Shown in pieces: positions 12,194-22,505 of a stretch of DNA of 64,000 bases. Positions within the stretch are counted from its first letter, which is position 1. The number at the start of each line of letters is the position of its first letter. Under the pieces are notes generated by a model, which did not search any database, was not told the origin of the DNA, and saw only the letters and a program-made list of their open reading frames with translations. A program made the translations under genes and the position numbers. The stretch is from Panax quinquefolius (lineage: Eukaryota > Streptophyta > Magnoliopsida > Apiales > Araliaceae), in contig CM035153.1 in NCBI GenBank assembly GCA_020205615.1, forward strand, positions 92,780,792 to 92,844,791, written 5' to 3'.

Positions 12194-12554
12194 CTCTTGT
12201 TGAAAATTTTTAAGATCTGCATTATCTTTATCGTATTTATATTCTGCATGCTTATCTTATTAATTGTTATAATAATTAATAGTATGCTTTTACGGCTGCC
12301 CATTAAGTCCTTAATTCATGGACGCGGTATTCTAAGTATCTATCTAAATGGCTTTCAAAAACTGAAAAGACAGGACAATTGGGGTTTCTTGAGAAATGTA
12401 AGTGTATAGAGTTATACATACATGCATCCATTTTTCTTATTTTACTCTTTATCCCTCTCCATTCTCTTTACATCTAAAACTTTTTTTTTCTGACTCTCTT
12501 TCTCTCTCAGTTTATACTAATCCTTTCTGTCTGTATTCTTAAACCTCAAACACC

Positions 12555-14255
12555 ATGAGAACCCGGACACAAAAGCGTTCAATAATTGATTCCGACGATG
12601 ATCAGATGTTGGTGCCTCCTCAATCGCTTGCCGGATCTTCCCGCAAATAAAGAAAGATAAAAAAGGTCGTGTCTGTGGAAACTGAATCTTTGGACTTTTC
12701 ATCTTTTGACGAATCAAACTTTAGTCCATCCTTGCTGAAATCACCAGGACCCTCTCAATGACGAAAGTCAACGATCCCATCGTTTAAGCACGAGTTTACA
12801 CCACCACCAGTTTTGGTAAACCCTATCCTTACCTTTGACCTTCCTGAAAATTTCTTTCGTAGTAATGCTTATGAGGTACGGTTTAAAACTTTTATTTTCC
12901 CAAAATAATTTATTTATGAAAAATCTGTTGATCAAATCTCCTATCAGGTGTATCCTCTAAAAAAATTATTTGAACCATGTGGTATTTCTTCCATGATTTT
13001 TCCTCCCTTAATTGCATATCCTAGACTAGTTCATCGGTTTTATACTAATCTAGAATGTCATGGGGATTTTTACACGTCTTTTGTTAAAGGAAAATCACTA
13101 AATTTCACTGTCATGGATTTTTGGTAGCATTCTACACATTCCATTCATGAGTATCTGTCCATTTACTCGAAAAGGGGCTGTCCATTTTCCTTTCACCCCT
13201 TTGGAATAATTACAGATTTTCATGGATAATCCAATGATAAATGATGTTTTTACTCCTAAAACGGTGGATGTTTCTCCTCTTGCATGTGTGCTTCATCATC
13301 TTATTAGGTATAATCTTTTGCCCCTCTTAAGTGGATGTGCTAATTTTACCTATCAGGATTTGATAATAGTTGCTATGATTTTGAATGGTGTGTCTTTTAA
13401 TCTGTCTCAAATGTTGCTACATCAAATGATGATTTGTTTGCAAAAAAATAAAAACATCTCTGCCTTATAGTGCGACTCTTACCACTCTCTTTAATCATTT
13501 TAAAATTTCCTTTGACAATGAAATTTCTGTTATTGTGACTGATTCACTCAGTGTTAATACTCTAAAAATGTCTCAAATTACTTTAACTGATAGTCAGTTT
13601 GTCCGTATCACTTCTGATAATCCTATCCCTCCCATATCAATTCCATCTTCCCCTGTTCTGTAACCTACTCAGTCTTCTTTTGAGATTGTTGAAATGTTGA
13701 AAATTATTATTAGTAATCAAGAAAAAATGCTACATAAGATTTATGGCCCTAACAATCGTATGTCTGTATTGGAGAAAGGCAAATTTCCTTTTGGTGCTCC
13801 TGAGATTAACAAGCTTTATCAAAATCTTGAGGATGAGTTTATTGATTTACAAGCTGGGTTTGAGTTGTAAACCACTGCTTTGGCAAAGGTCATGCAACAG
13901 AAAATGAACCGAAATGCTTGTCAATTGAGTCAAGAAATCAAGTTTGTTAGCAATCATATTGGCGAGTTGGCTAAGTTCACGGCTCTGTATTTCAATGACG
14001 TAGGCTCTAAGTTACATATGTAGCGTAAAAACTCTTCTATTACGGAGTGGACTCATTGTAACTGACTAGCAGAGTATATTGGTGATTTTCTTGATGTGTC
14101 GCTACCACATGTGACTTAAATTCCTCGTCCTCCTCAATTTGTTGTTGATCATACCTTTATGAAAAGATTCACTGTGCCAATCATCGCCCTTACTTAACAA
14201 AGAGGGCTTCTCAACATGCAGCAGTGGTAGATCTTGACTGATGGCATTATTTCCT
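12555..14255 (+). pseudogene. Env-like / plant-transposon-domain region downstream of copia pol
   Basis: A second coding region starts at ATG 12555 with a basic, serine-rich head (MRTRTQKRSIIDSDDDQ). It continues in mostly one sense to about 14255 with few stops for its age. Middle segments (VHRFYTNLECHGDFYTSF, and DVSPLACVLHHLIRYNLLP near 13270) resemble the 'putative plant transposon protein' domain found after pol in SIRE-type elements. The C-terminal part near 13880-14000 is polar and heptad-like, perhaps a coiled coil. No signal peptide or clear membrane span is seen, so envelope function is not supported. Stops at about 12645, 12774, 13126, 13661 and 13868 break it. Confidence 0.65.
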
Positions 14256-14551
14256 TTTTGTTTGATGACAAAGGGGGAGAGTTTTATGGTTATGGTTTAA
14301 TGGTTTTTAAGACTAAAGTTTATGGTTGGTTTTTGGCTGGTGCTTAACTGAATTATTATTTTTGAATTTTAACTTTGTTTTAAAAACTAATATATTTTAT
14401 GCTGGTAAAAGGTTGTTTAAAATCTCAGGATATACTGAGATTCGAATTTCAGTTAGATTAATATTATGTTGAGATTCCTAAAATTATTATATTGAATTGC
14501 ATGGATTTAGGGGGAGCTAATGGGAATTAAAATTTTTGGGTTGTCATCATC

Positions 14552-14565
14552 AAAAATGGGGAGAA
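14552..14565 (+). promoter_or_regulatory. Polypurine tract of the SIRE-like element
   Basis: 'aaaaatggggagaa' stands directly before the LTR start, after a 'ttgtcatcatc' motif typical of this lineage. It would prime plus-strand DNA synthesis. Confidence 0.8.
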
Positions 14566-16005
14566 TGTTGACTTAGTCATATTCCATCCTTAAGTTTTGA
14601 TGATGAATTGTTCATATACTAAATTGTTTTATGACATTTTAGGTATCTAATGATAAAGAACATTGGTAGGATATTCAAGTGGTTGAAGAGTTTTTCTTTA
14701 CTAGGAAACAAAGTGTAAGGTCAATTGCATAATAATTATTTTAGGCTCTAGGACATATCATTGGCATTTAATTTTATATCTTTAATGAAAAGTAATTTTA
14801 ATTCTAATGAAAAAGGTTTTTTAATAATAAATTACTTGAGATTTGTTTAATATGTATTATCAAGTACAAAAGTGTTTAATGCTTTATTTTATAAAACGTT
14901 ACTTGATATTCTTGGGTTATATATTCTGAATTTTGCTTGTGGTATATACGTGTGTATATATATGTATTTAGTATGCATGCCTAGAAGCTAAAAAGAAGAT
15001 AGCTACATATCCTTGTGATATGATATGATGTATGTGCAGTTTCCAAGGAATATTGATTATAGATATCTTGGAACTATAATACTTTGAATATTGGAAAGGG
15101 AGATTACTGTTACACGCCAATTTAAGAGATAGAAAGATAAAGTCAAAGTTGTTATGCTTTTAAAGGGTCTTTGAATTTATCCCAACAATATAACTAAAAA
15201 AAGTTTGAGTTGTTATCTGGATAAATATTAAACATATCGTTGCTTTACCGTTGTGGGTTTTTTTTATATTATTAAGCCGGTTGTTTTGGACAAATGGAAC
15301 ATGTGTAATCTAGAATTAACGGTAACTTTATGGGCTATATAAATCGTAATTCATGTATGGAATAATTACGATTCATGAAATACTCCTTGTATTAATTGTT
15401 GATACTATCGAGCAACTTGATTTAATTGGTGCAACTTTGAACAACCGAGCAATAATATTTCTGATATCTTTTTGGCTGGTAATTGGTAAGATTTAATTGA
15501 TTATTTTTCTGTGCTAATTGATCATTACATTTAGTTGAGCCTTTATTTGTTAAATTGAGTATTCATGCATTGATCATAGACCTCTATATTTGTATTTAAT
15601 TTTTTATTTAGACTAATTGTAGTCTAAAGGTGTTAATTCTGGTGGATTAGAGAAAAGGTTTACAAACAGGTTCAAAGAAGCGAAGGTGCTTAACGAGTGC
15701 ATAGGTGCATAAAGAGAAAGAATGCTCAAGAGAAATCAAATGTAATTAATTATTGTAAGAATCTATTTTGTAACCAGTGTTTATTTATAAAGAAATAAAT
15801 AAAGTGAGTCTCCAATACTAGTTGGTATTGGACGTGGAGTAGGCTACTAATATAGAGGGTAGTAGTTGAACCACATAAAAAATTCTTAGTGTTCATTTAA
15901 TTATTTGTGCTTAATTTTATTGATAACAAAAATTAAGGTTAATATAGTAAGTTAATATATAAATAAGATTTTCTAAAACTTAAGATATATTTGATTATTT
16001 TAGCA
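14566..16005 (+). mobile_element. SIRE-like 3' LTR
   Basis: It starts TGTTGACTTAGTCATATTCC after the purine tract and contains TATATAAA at 15336-15343. It ends near 'gattattttagca', where the R2 LTR sequence takes over at about 16006. The inner motif 'ggcagta..gttgaaccacat' near 15850 is usual near the end of SIRE LTRs. The 5' LTR is absent, so its age cannot be estimated. Confidence 0.75.
15336..15343 (+). promoter_or_regulatory. TATA box of the SIRE-like LTR
   Basis: TATATAAA about 670 bp before the LTR end, in a locally less AT-rich stretch (gggctatataaatcg). Confidence 0.6.
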
Positions 16006-16587
16006 TACGGAATTTTTGGATATTTCGTCTATCATTTCTAGTTTAACTTTTACGTATTCTTCGGATATCTGAAAAACTAAAAAACACTTTTTCACGATAA
16101 GCGTTTTTCTTTGCGTTTTCCCCTAACGTAGTTAAACGAATGAAAAGTACATAACAGTACTTTTTGTCATTTTTATTTTGTTTGATTTTTGTACGTTTTT
16201 TGAGAAAAACTTTTATCGGCTTACTTAACTTTTCACGATATATTATTGTCAAATCTTTCGATGGAATGTCATTTTAACATACCGAACTCTCGGAAAGGCT
16301 TAGGTTATTCAAACCCAAACCCTTAGGGTTTTGTCAGGTGAATAGTACTTATTTCATCTTTTTCCTCAAAAATATTTTGTTACTGGAAAAATTTTAATTT
16401 TCGTCTTGAAAATTCTTACTCGTTCGGTCTAGCTCATAGCCAGAATACTCCCGATTAATAATCATCCTAGGTTCTAGAACAATTAATAAACACATAGCAC
16501 AAAATAGTATTAATAAAAAATTATTTTATTAACAACTAATTCTTAAAATCTTAAATTCTGGACAATCCAAATTTTCGGGTTATCACA
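16006..16587 (-). mobile_element. Gypsy-type LTR R2 (minus), truncated
   Basis: Its reverse complement starts TGTGATAACCCGAAAATTTG at 16587 and matches R1 (about 6110-6730) closely. It is cut on its left side by the SIRE-like LTR. A chromovirus-type 3' end and purine tract stand directly to its right, so it is the 3' LTR of an element whose body is missing. Confidence 0.7.
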
Positions 16588-16654
16588 TTCTTCCTCCCTT
16601 ATAAAAATTCCGTCCTCAAAATTTCTTAAAACCACATCCATTACCGGGTCATCA
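16588..16654 (-). mobile_element. 3' internal end and polypurine tract of the R gypsy element
   Basis: On the minus strand: 'ttttgaggacggaatttt', then 'aagggaggaagaa', then the R2 LTR start, the classical chromovirus 3' terminus. A second LTR-start-like motif (GTGATGACCCGG) lies about 65 bp upstream on the same strand. Beyond about 16655 the sequence switches to Tat protease. Confidence 0.75.
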
Positions 16655-16848
16655 CAATATCACCTTGGACAGGATACTATAGTTCAGCATTGACAGTGAC
16701 CAGATTATTGTTGATGATATACTTGAGTTGTTGATGAAGAGTGGATAGAACGGCTCTCACCATATGGATCCAAGGTCTTCCCAACAGTAAATTATATCAT
16801 GTAGTGATTTTGAGCAATTGAAAGGATATGTAGAAGGTATGTGGACCT
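16655..16848 (-). pseudogene. Tat/Ogre-type protease, C-terminal fragment
   Basis: The minus strand encodes HTFYISFQLLKITT, a stop, then YNLLLGRPWIHMVRAVLSTL, the hallmark segment that closes the aspartic protease of Tat/Ogre elements. It is separated from the N-terminal protease half (18145-18503) by LTR K. It ends at the R-element junction, and no reverse transcriptase of this element is present. Confidence 0.75.
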
Positions 16849-18137
16849 GTAACACCCCCTTTTCGAAATAGAAAGAGAGGTTACACAAAACATAACAAAA
16901 CTGATGATTTTAATAGCAAGGCTCAAAGCCACAAAAGAATAGTCTTAATAACTGATAAATACCTCAAGTCAACCATAATAAATCTCAAACTGTCTCAAGC
17001 CACAATCTAAAATAATTATTACAATTCCAAGTAAACTGACACATCAAGTCTAAATAGAATATTTCTAAATCATTGGAATGAATAGAGCTCTCATCACACT
17101 TGCCCTTGATTCCCCTAATTACCTGCCGAAAGAAAAACACAGCATGAGCCAAATGTCCAGTACGGATATAGAATACAAATAATGAACCGAAATAACTAAC
17201 TCAATTAATGAAATGAAACAAAACGAACTGAAATGCAACGAACAAAACTAACACAACGAAATAATAGTCTGAATCAAATAGTTAGGTTATTTCATACCGA
17301 GCTCAGAACAAAATAGAAATATACCTTGCCACACAGGCAAGTCAAATAATGCCACACAGGCAAATCAAATAATGCCACACAGGCAAGTAAAATAATGCCA
17401 CACAAGCAAATCAAATAATGTCACACAGGCAAGTCACAGACATTAGACCGCGAATCCAATGCATGTAAAATCGGAAGGCAAGTTTGGCACAAACATTGCC
17501 AATCCGCAGAACAAAATAAAAAACTAGGGTCTACCCATACGCCTCCCACAACAAAACACCAAATGGCCAACTCCCAACGAAGCATAAAACACAGACGCCA
17601 TGGACTGATCACACCGCCACGGAAGGTGTCATGCCTCGGTGCCAAGAGGAGATGCATGTGATACCCCCACAGGTGGTTATAGCTCAAGTATACCCTACGG
17701 TATTCTAACAAAAATATCATGTCACAACATATGCAACACAATATTAACACAAATGGGTTCTAACGTGTACATGTTAGATCGAACGAATTATCAACACAAG
17801 TCTCCAAAATATACTAACATGTACATAACTACAAAAACAAAATAAACATTAAACATGATAAACAAGTTCAAAGAGTACAAACATGAGTTCTAAATATCAA
17901 TGCCCCAAAACGAAACTATGGCATGGATTTGAGAAGGCACAAACATGCGAAATAATAACTAACTTCTAAACAAAAAACAAAACGAACAAATCAAAATTAA
18001 AAGGATTATCACTGAAGAAGTATGAAATCTGTACCTGGATTAAGCAATGTAATACCCAAATTATTATCCCAATATAGTTCGTTAAATTCCTTTCATCCGA
18101 TCTAATTAAACAAAATAATAATAAATATAAGTTACTT
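16849..18137 (-). mobile_element. Solo LTR K (minus orientation) inside the Tat protease
   Basis: On the minus strand it ends 'aagggggtgttaca', a usual chromovirus LTR terminus, exactly where the protease fragment resumes. The other end is near 'agtaacttatattt' at about 18137. It carries a 24-bp tandem repeat and no coding sequence. I cannot find a matching 5-bp duplication on both sides. A second LTR-start-like motif (tgtaatacccaaattatt) at 18049 suggests the right 90 bp may be separate. Confidence 0.55.
17332..17446. repeat. 24-bp tandem repeat, about 5 units
   Basis: Units of 'atgccacacaggcaagtcaa' plus 'ata', each containing the inverted pair TTGCC/GGCAA around 'acaca', inside LTR K. Confidence 0.8.
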
Positions 18138-18144
18138 AATCTCT

Positions 18145-18503
18145 CCGATAGCATTTCATCGAGATCCATCAAAAGCTTTGATGACTGTGTGGTTGCTTTG
18201 GATCTGGTTGAGATTGATCTTCATTCTTTCCAATGTGGTGTAGGGGAAGATATTTAGAGATGATCCTTCATCTATTAGCACTCCTCCGACCACATATCTA
18301 GAAGACATCACTGTTATATGTAGTTGTTTGTAATGACCAATTCCTTCGGGAGGTATGTCATCATCGGTGAAAGATATCACATTGCTATTAAAAATGTTAT
18401 CTATCAGATGATGAAATTTTTCAACATCCACTATCCTTAGCAAGTGGGCTTCTTCTAATGTCTTCATTAAGACCTTCTGATGATCTTCTGAAGAGAATAC
18501 CAA
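18145..18503 (-). pseudogene. Tat/Ogre-type aspartic protease, N-terminal half
   Basis: The frame contains FTDDDIPPEGIGHYKQLHIT, then the active-site block VVGGVLIDEGSSLNIFPYTT (usual D-N/T-G-S; here DEGSS), then VIKAFDGSR before a stop and NAIGEIK, after which LTR K cuts in. The protease would mature the Gag-Pol polyprotein. The remaining C-terminal half is at 16655-16848. One in-frame TGA follows GSR. Confidence 0.8.
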
Positions 18504-18558
18504 GTCCAGAATAGATATCTATTGAGGTGCTTCTTTCAAGCTTTGCACCATCTTCGCT

Positions 18559-20331
18559 TCATTTATGTCCCATCTTGGGGAGGAATTCTTCAATTTTCTC
18601 CTTGGGCACTTTGCCTTTAGATCTGATGACTAGCTTCATTACTCGTTGAGGGAGATATAGCGGATTTTCTTTGGATACTACAATAGTTGTGTTTGATGTT
18701 GATCCTTCAACCTCTCTATAGTTCCATGGGAATTTCTTAAGGCTGATGATAAGATATTGTGGCCTGAATGGCAATATGAGTGGTTCTGGTGCAGACATTC
18801 AAAGGGTTTTCAACTTCATTGAGCCTTATAGGTTTAATTTAAGGGTTGTTGCAGCCAAATATCTCTTAGAGGATATGACTACTATGATTTCCCTCCATCT
18901 TTGTGATCCTGGAGGAAATGTTTATCCACTGTCAAGTGATATAGTGTCATCATCTGCCATTTGTAGGTCACCGTTGTCAATCAAATTTTGGATAAGATGA
19001 CGAAGTGCCCAATATTCTTCAATGCTATGACCACGAGAATGGGAGTGGTATTGACAGATTCCAGTAGCATCAAATCTTTTTGAGCGCGAATTGACGGGAG
19101 GTAGCAATGTTATAACCTTTCCCTCATTAATTAGCATATGCATGATTTCTTCCATTGGTTGGCCTAAATAGGTGAACTCCCTTTTGTTGGCAAAGTCCCG
19201 ACGTGCTTGGGCTCTTACTTTTCTTGCAAGCTTTTTCTCCAAGGTTTCACTCTCTTGGGTCTGTGGTGGAGTTTTTGTGATAAGGGAGAGGAGATTAGCA
19301 TGCTCCTAACAGAATAATTGCCATGTGACTTAGTGTTGATGTATCACCAGTTCTGCCAGTTAATTGACTTATTCGTCGATAAACTTTAACTCACGTTATG
19401 AACTGGAACTCTGAATAATCTCACTTGTCAGAATTATCCTTGCTGGTTTGGGGAGAACCACCCACGTATTTGAGGTATTTGGAGCTCTCTCCATTGCCTC
19501 TATTGATCATGTTAACATCCTCTTCCTAGTGTTGAGGGAGAGGGTTATCTTGAACGTGTGGTAATTCGGGTTTTGTCACCACGATCTCACCACTGTCTAT
19601 TAAGTTTTAGATCTTATGTTTGAGGGCCCAACAATCCTGTGTGTCATGGCCTGGAGCTCCATAATGGTAAGAACATTTCTTGCTTATATTGAAACCCTTT
19701 CCACTTGGATTGCCTGGTGGAAGGAGATGAGTGCTTTTGTTCTAAGCTATCAGAAGTTTGAAGATGTTTTCTAGTGAGTCCCCTAAGGGTGTGAACACTC
19801 TTGAACGTCTGACCTCTCCACTCTTCATCTTTGAGCATACTCTCTGAACGACTCATTGACTTGCTTCTTGACTTTGGTAATTTGATATCTGTCTGGAGCC
19901 ATCTGAGATTGAAAGATGCATTGACTGAGGAAAGCATGGGCTAACTCCTCTCAGTTGTGAATTTTGGAGTTATCCAATTTAGTGTACCATGCTCTGGCTT
20001 CTCTAGTTAGACTTTTCTGAAATAGCTGCATTCTTAGCTTTTCATTCTTCGCATAGAATCTGAGCTCTCCAATGAACACTTTTAAGTGTGTGTAAGGATC
20101 TCCCAATCCATCATATTTCTCAAAATTGAGAGTCTTGAATTTCTCCAGATAATGAACACCGGGGAAGATGCAAAGGTCTGAATAGGTAACACTTCTGTGT
20201 GTTCCAATCCCTTTGATGGACCGAATGGTCTCTTCCATTTGTAGAACCTTCTCCCGAATATCACCGGTGTCTTGATCTTCATTAATATGGGTGATTTTAG
20301 GAGTTTTGTTGGACTTCTTAGTCTGAGACAT
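18559..20331 (-). pseudogene. Tat/Ogre-type gag and gag-protease linker
   Basis: The minus-strand start MSQTKKSNKTPK at 20331 leads into a capsid-like region (FPGVHYLEKFKTLNFEKYDG, MQLFQKSLTREARAWY) typical of Tat gag, ending in a stop at 19951. Further gag sequence follows in other frames to 19644, then a zinc-like segment CQYHSHSRGHSIEEYWALR at about 19050. The linker PWNYREVEG lies at 18559-18798. At least four stops or frameshifts separate the pieces. Gag would form the virus-like particle. Confidence 0.8.
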
Positions 20332-21145
20332 AAGTATTGGGACTTCTTTGTCCAGACCCTAGATTCCTCCTTGTGTAGAGGATCCTGTTTGGATGGGTAT
20401 TTGGGGACCCAAAGTGGATTTGTTTAGTTCTTTCAGGAAAATAACCAACTCTGTTATTTGATTCCTTAATTCTTCGAAATCCTTGTGAAAACAAAAATAC
20501 TATGTAGTTTAGTTTGGGAAAACAAGGAAATGTTATGCAATGTTTCCATTTTTTAGGAGAATTTTAATGTTCTCCTGCAAAATGGATGTCAGTCATTTTA
20601 ATGACAGGATAACATGACATGTCTTGATATAAAAAAGGAATGCATATTTGCATACTCCTTTATATTTTCCATTTACATTGAGATTGACATGGAATTGAAA
20701 TAACAAGTTATTGAAATTACAGGTAATTAAAAGGGGAAGGTATGAAGAGACTTCCCTTCGCATTTGGTTTTTGGAATGAAGGTCCCCAGATCATTGCAAT
20801 TTACTAGATGGGAAGTTAATTCAATCTTTCAACTAGATCAAATCTGGGTGGTGCCTTTCCTGAGCCTAGCAAAATTAGTCTCCCTTAAGTCTAGTAATCA
20901 AACACTTACAGTTTAGCCTCCTGGTGGAGGAATCACATAACATACATTCACATACATCACATCTCACCGTAGCAAAATGATGACATGTGAGACGCACTAA
21001 TATCACATGAAGATATGGTGTGAAGCGCTAAAGTGCAGTAAATAAAGCATTAGTATACATCCATTCAATGTAAATGTAGTATTCACACATAAGTGGATAA
21101 AAGTTTTGAAAATCATGAATAGCGACTTAAGCCCTCTTACTGGAT
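20332..21145 (-). mobile_element. 5' leader of the Tat-type element
   Basis: About 800 bp of untranslated sequence between gag and PBS. The 'ttaagccctcttactggattcccc' region adjoining the PBS is characteristic of this lineage. I see no gene in it. Confidence 0.6.
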
Positions 21146-21163
21146 TCCCCAGTAGAGTCGCCG
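21146..21163 (-). promoter_or_regulatory. Primer-binding site of the Tat-type element (tRNA-Arg type)
   Basis: On the minus strand CGGCGACTCTACTGGGGA, two bases inside the LTR end. It differs by one base from the TGGCGACTCTACTGGGGA motif usual in Ogre/Tat elements. Confidence 0.8.
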
Positions 21164-21507
21164 CCTATTGACGTCAGGATTTTTATTTGTCCCTTTCTGT
21201 TCTTGTCTTTTGGTGTTCTCATTTTAGGTGAGATTTGTTTAAAAACAGAAGTTTAAAAAGGTCCGACGTGTATATGTCGACGATTTGACTGTGAGAGTCG
21301 TCAGTTGGTATTTTTAAATGGTTGCACCAACTCAACCGAGAAAAGGTTTACACAAAGACCCAATGGTTTGACACTGTTTAACTGGTCTGGGAAACAAAAA
21401 ATTCTTTAGGGTCCGGGGGCTTGATTAAGCGGAGTGAAGGTGTTAGGCACCCGCCCCCCAACTTCCGTGATAACACAATTACTGCCACTTTTCATAAACT
21501 TTTATCT

Positions 21508-21540
21508 GTGTATGTGTGTGTGTGAGAGAGAGAGAGAGAG
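21508..21540. repeat. (GT)n(GA)n microsatellite
   Basis: Alternating tgtgtgtg then gagagaga in H2. H1 has only the (GT)n part at about 7638, so the GA tract expanded in this copy. Confidence 0.85.
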
Positions 21541-21698
21541 TTAGGTCTATGTTCAATAATACTATGCCTCGTTTGAACCTATATACAAAGGGTTTGACTT
21601 TTGTATAAAAGTTTATTCTAACAAGATATAGCAGTGAAGTTTTCGAAAATAGGTTTTTCAAACCATTATGCTCAATAGTAATTGAGGTCTTTGATACT

Positions 21699-21703
21699 TC
21701 CAT
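21699..21703. repeat. Target-site duplication of the G array, left copy (TCCAT)
   Basis: TCCAT directly precedes LTR A (21704), and the same 5 bp follows LTR C at 51083-51087. The host LTR H2 continues correctly on both sides, as judged against H1 at about 7823-7830. Confidence 0.9.
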
Positions 21704-22169
21704 TATAACGATCGAGAAATTTTTAATTTAATTTAAATATTTATGGAATTAAATAAATATTTTAAGTAATTTATTTATTGAGAAAATAAATAATTGATGA
21801 ATTTTGGTGAATTAATTTAATAACTAAATTGATTAATGCTAATTAAATTGAGTGTTGATAATTTTATCTCAAGGATTTAATTTAAGGAAAAATTTAAATT
21901 AAATCAATTGCTTAATATTTAAGAAGATAATTAAATTAAATGAATTGTTTAATTTAATGGAAATAAATAAAATAAATAAAGTGATGTTTCTAATTTATTA
22001 ATTAAATTAGATATATAATTATTTAATTATTTATTATAAGCAGAATTATAATAAGAATATACTTATTATAATTATAAATTATAAGCTATTAAAATGGGTT
22101 ACATGTGTGACAAGTGTAACTATATGATATAAATATTATGTAAATAATCTAGTTGGGGGTTTATGTGTT

Positions 22170-22198
22170 TAGCCAAACAAGGCCTTGTGGCCTTTGGC
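22170..22198 (+). promoter_or_regulatory. Hairpin block in LTR A
   Basis: AGCCAAA-ca-AGGCC, loop TTGT, GGCC-t-TTTGGCT. Equivalent blocks lie at 30387-30415, 48572-48600, 4432-4460 (minus) and 63191-63219. It lies upstream of the 'gagaga' leader, so it could be near the promoter or in the transcript. Confidence 0.5.
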
Positions 22199-22499
22199 TA
22201 ATTCAACTGATGCAAACTTTTTATTTTTCTAACGGAAGGGAACGTGGGAGAGGCCATTTATATTTTCCTACGCATCTTATTGTTCCCTAAGGCTAGACAA
22301 TATAGAAACATAGAGAACGTTTGAGAGAAGAAGATAAACACAGAGGGGATTGAGGGTGAGAGCTTGAGAGAAGCTATTCTGTGATTATCAAGTGGAAGAG
22401 AAGGGATTGCTAGTTGTTTTGCTAATCAAGGTATAAACTATCACCATTCTAACTTTTAGTTTCGGTATATATGTATATATATTCTATGTGATTGGAAAT

Positions 22500-22505
22500 C
22501 ACGTG
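22500..22505. promoter_or_regulatory. G-box (CACGTG) in the G LTR
   Basis: Palindromic TCACGTGA in the same place in LTRs A, B (30714-30719) and C (48902-48907); changed to CATGTG in the older G0 copy. Whether it is used is unknown. Confidence 0.35.

Larger units (their letters stand above)
6731..16005 (+). mobile_element. 5'-truncated SIRE/Maximus-like Ty1/copia element
   Basis: It runs from the pre-integrase region through integrase, reverse transcriptase and RNase H, then an extra downstream env-like region, a purine tract and a 3' LTR. The YVDDIIFGAT reverse transcriptase signature, the linker with 'RYIKNHPPKNIIGDI', the extra downstream region and the LTR starting TGTTGACTTAGTC are features of the SIRE/Maximus lineage. 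Gag and the 5' LTR are missing: the left edge abuts R1 at 6730/6731. Integrase is interrupted by a solo LTR at 7299-9819. Confidence 0.85.
21166..21703 (-). mobile_element. LTR H2, left (distal) part
   Basis: Matches H1 7299-7830: 'cgtcaggattttt..ctgttcttgtcttttggtgttctca', the 'gtccggg' block and 'gaggtctttgatacttc'. It is cut at 21703 by the G array and resumes at 51088. The outer terminus reads TATTGACG instead of TGTCAACG, so the LTR end is mutated. Confidence 0.85.

Noticed and set aside
17332..17446. CRISPR-like regular repeat
   Set aside because: Only 24-bp units with no unique spacers; plant LTR context; it is a plain tandem repeat.
17421..17750. 109-codon minus-strand frame in LTR K
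   Set aside because: Lies within a repeat-containing LTR, no recognisable motif, no support from neighbours.
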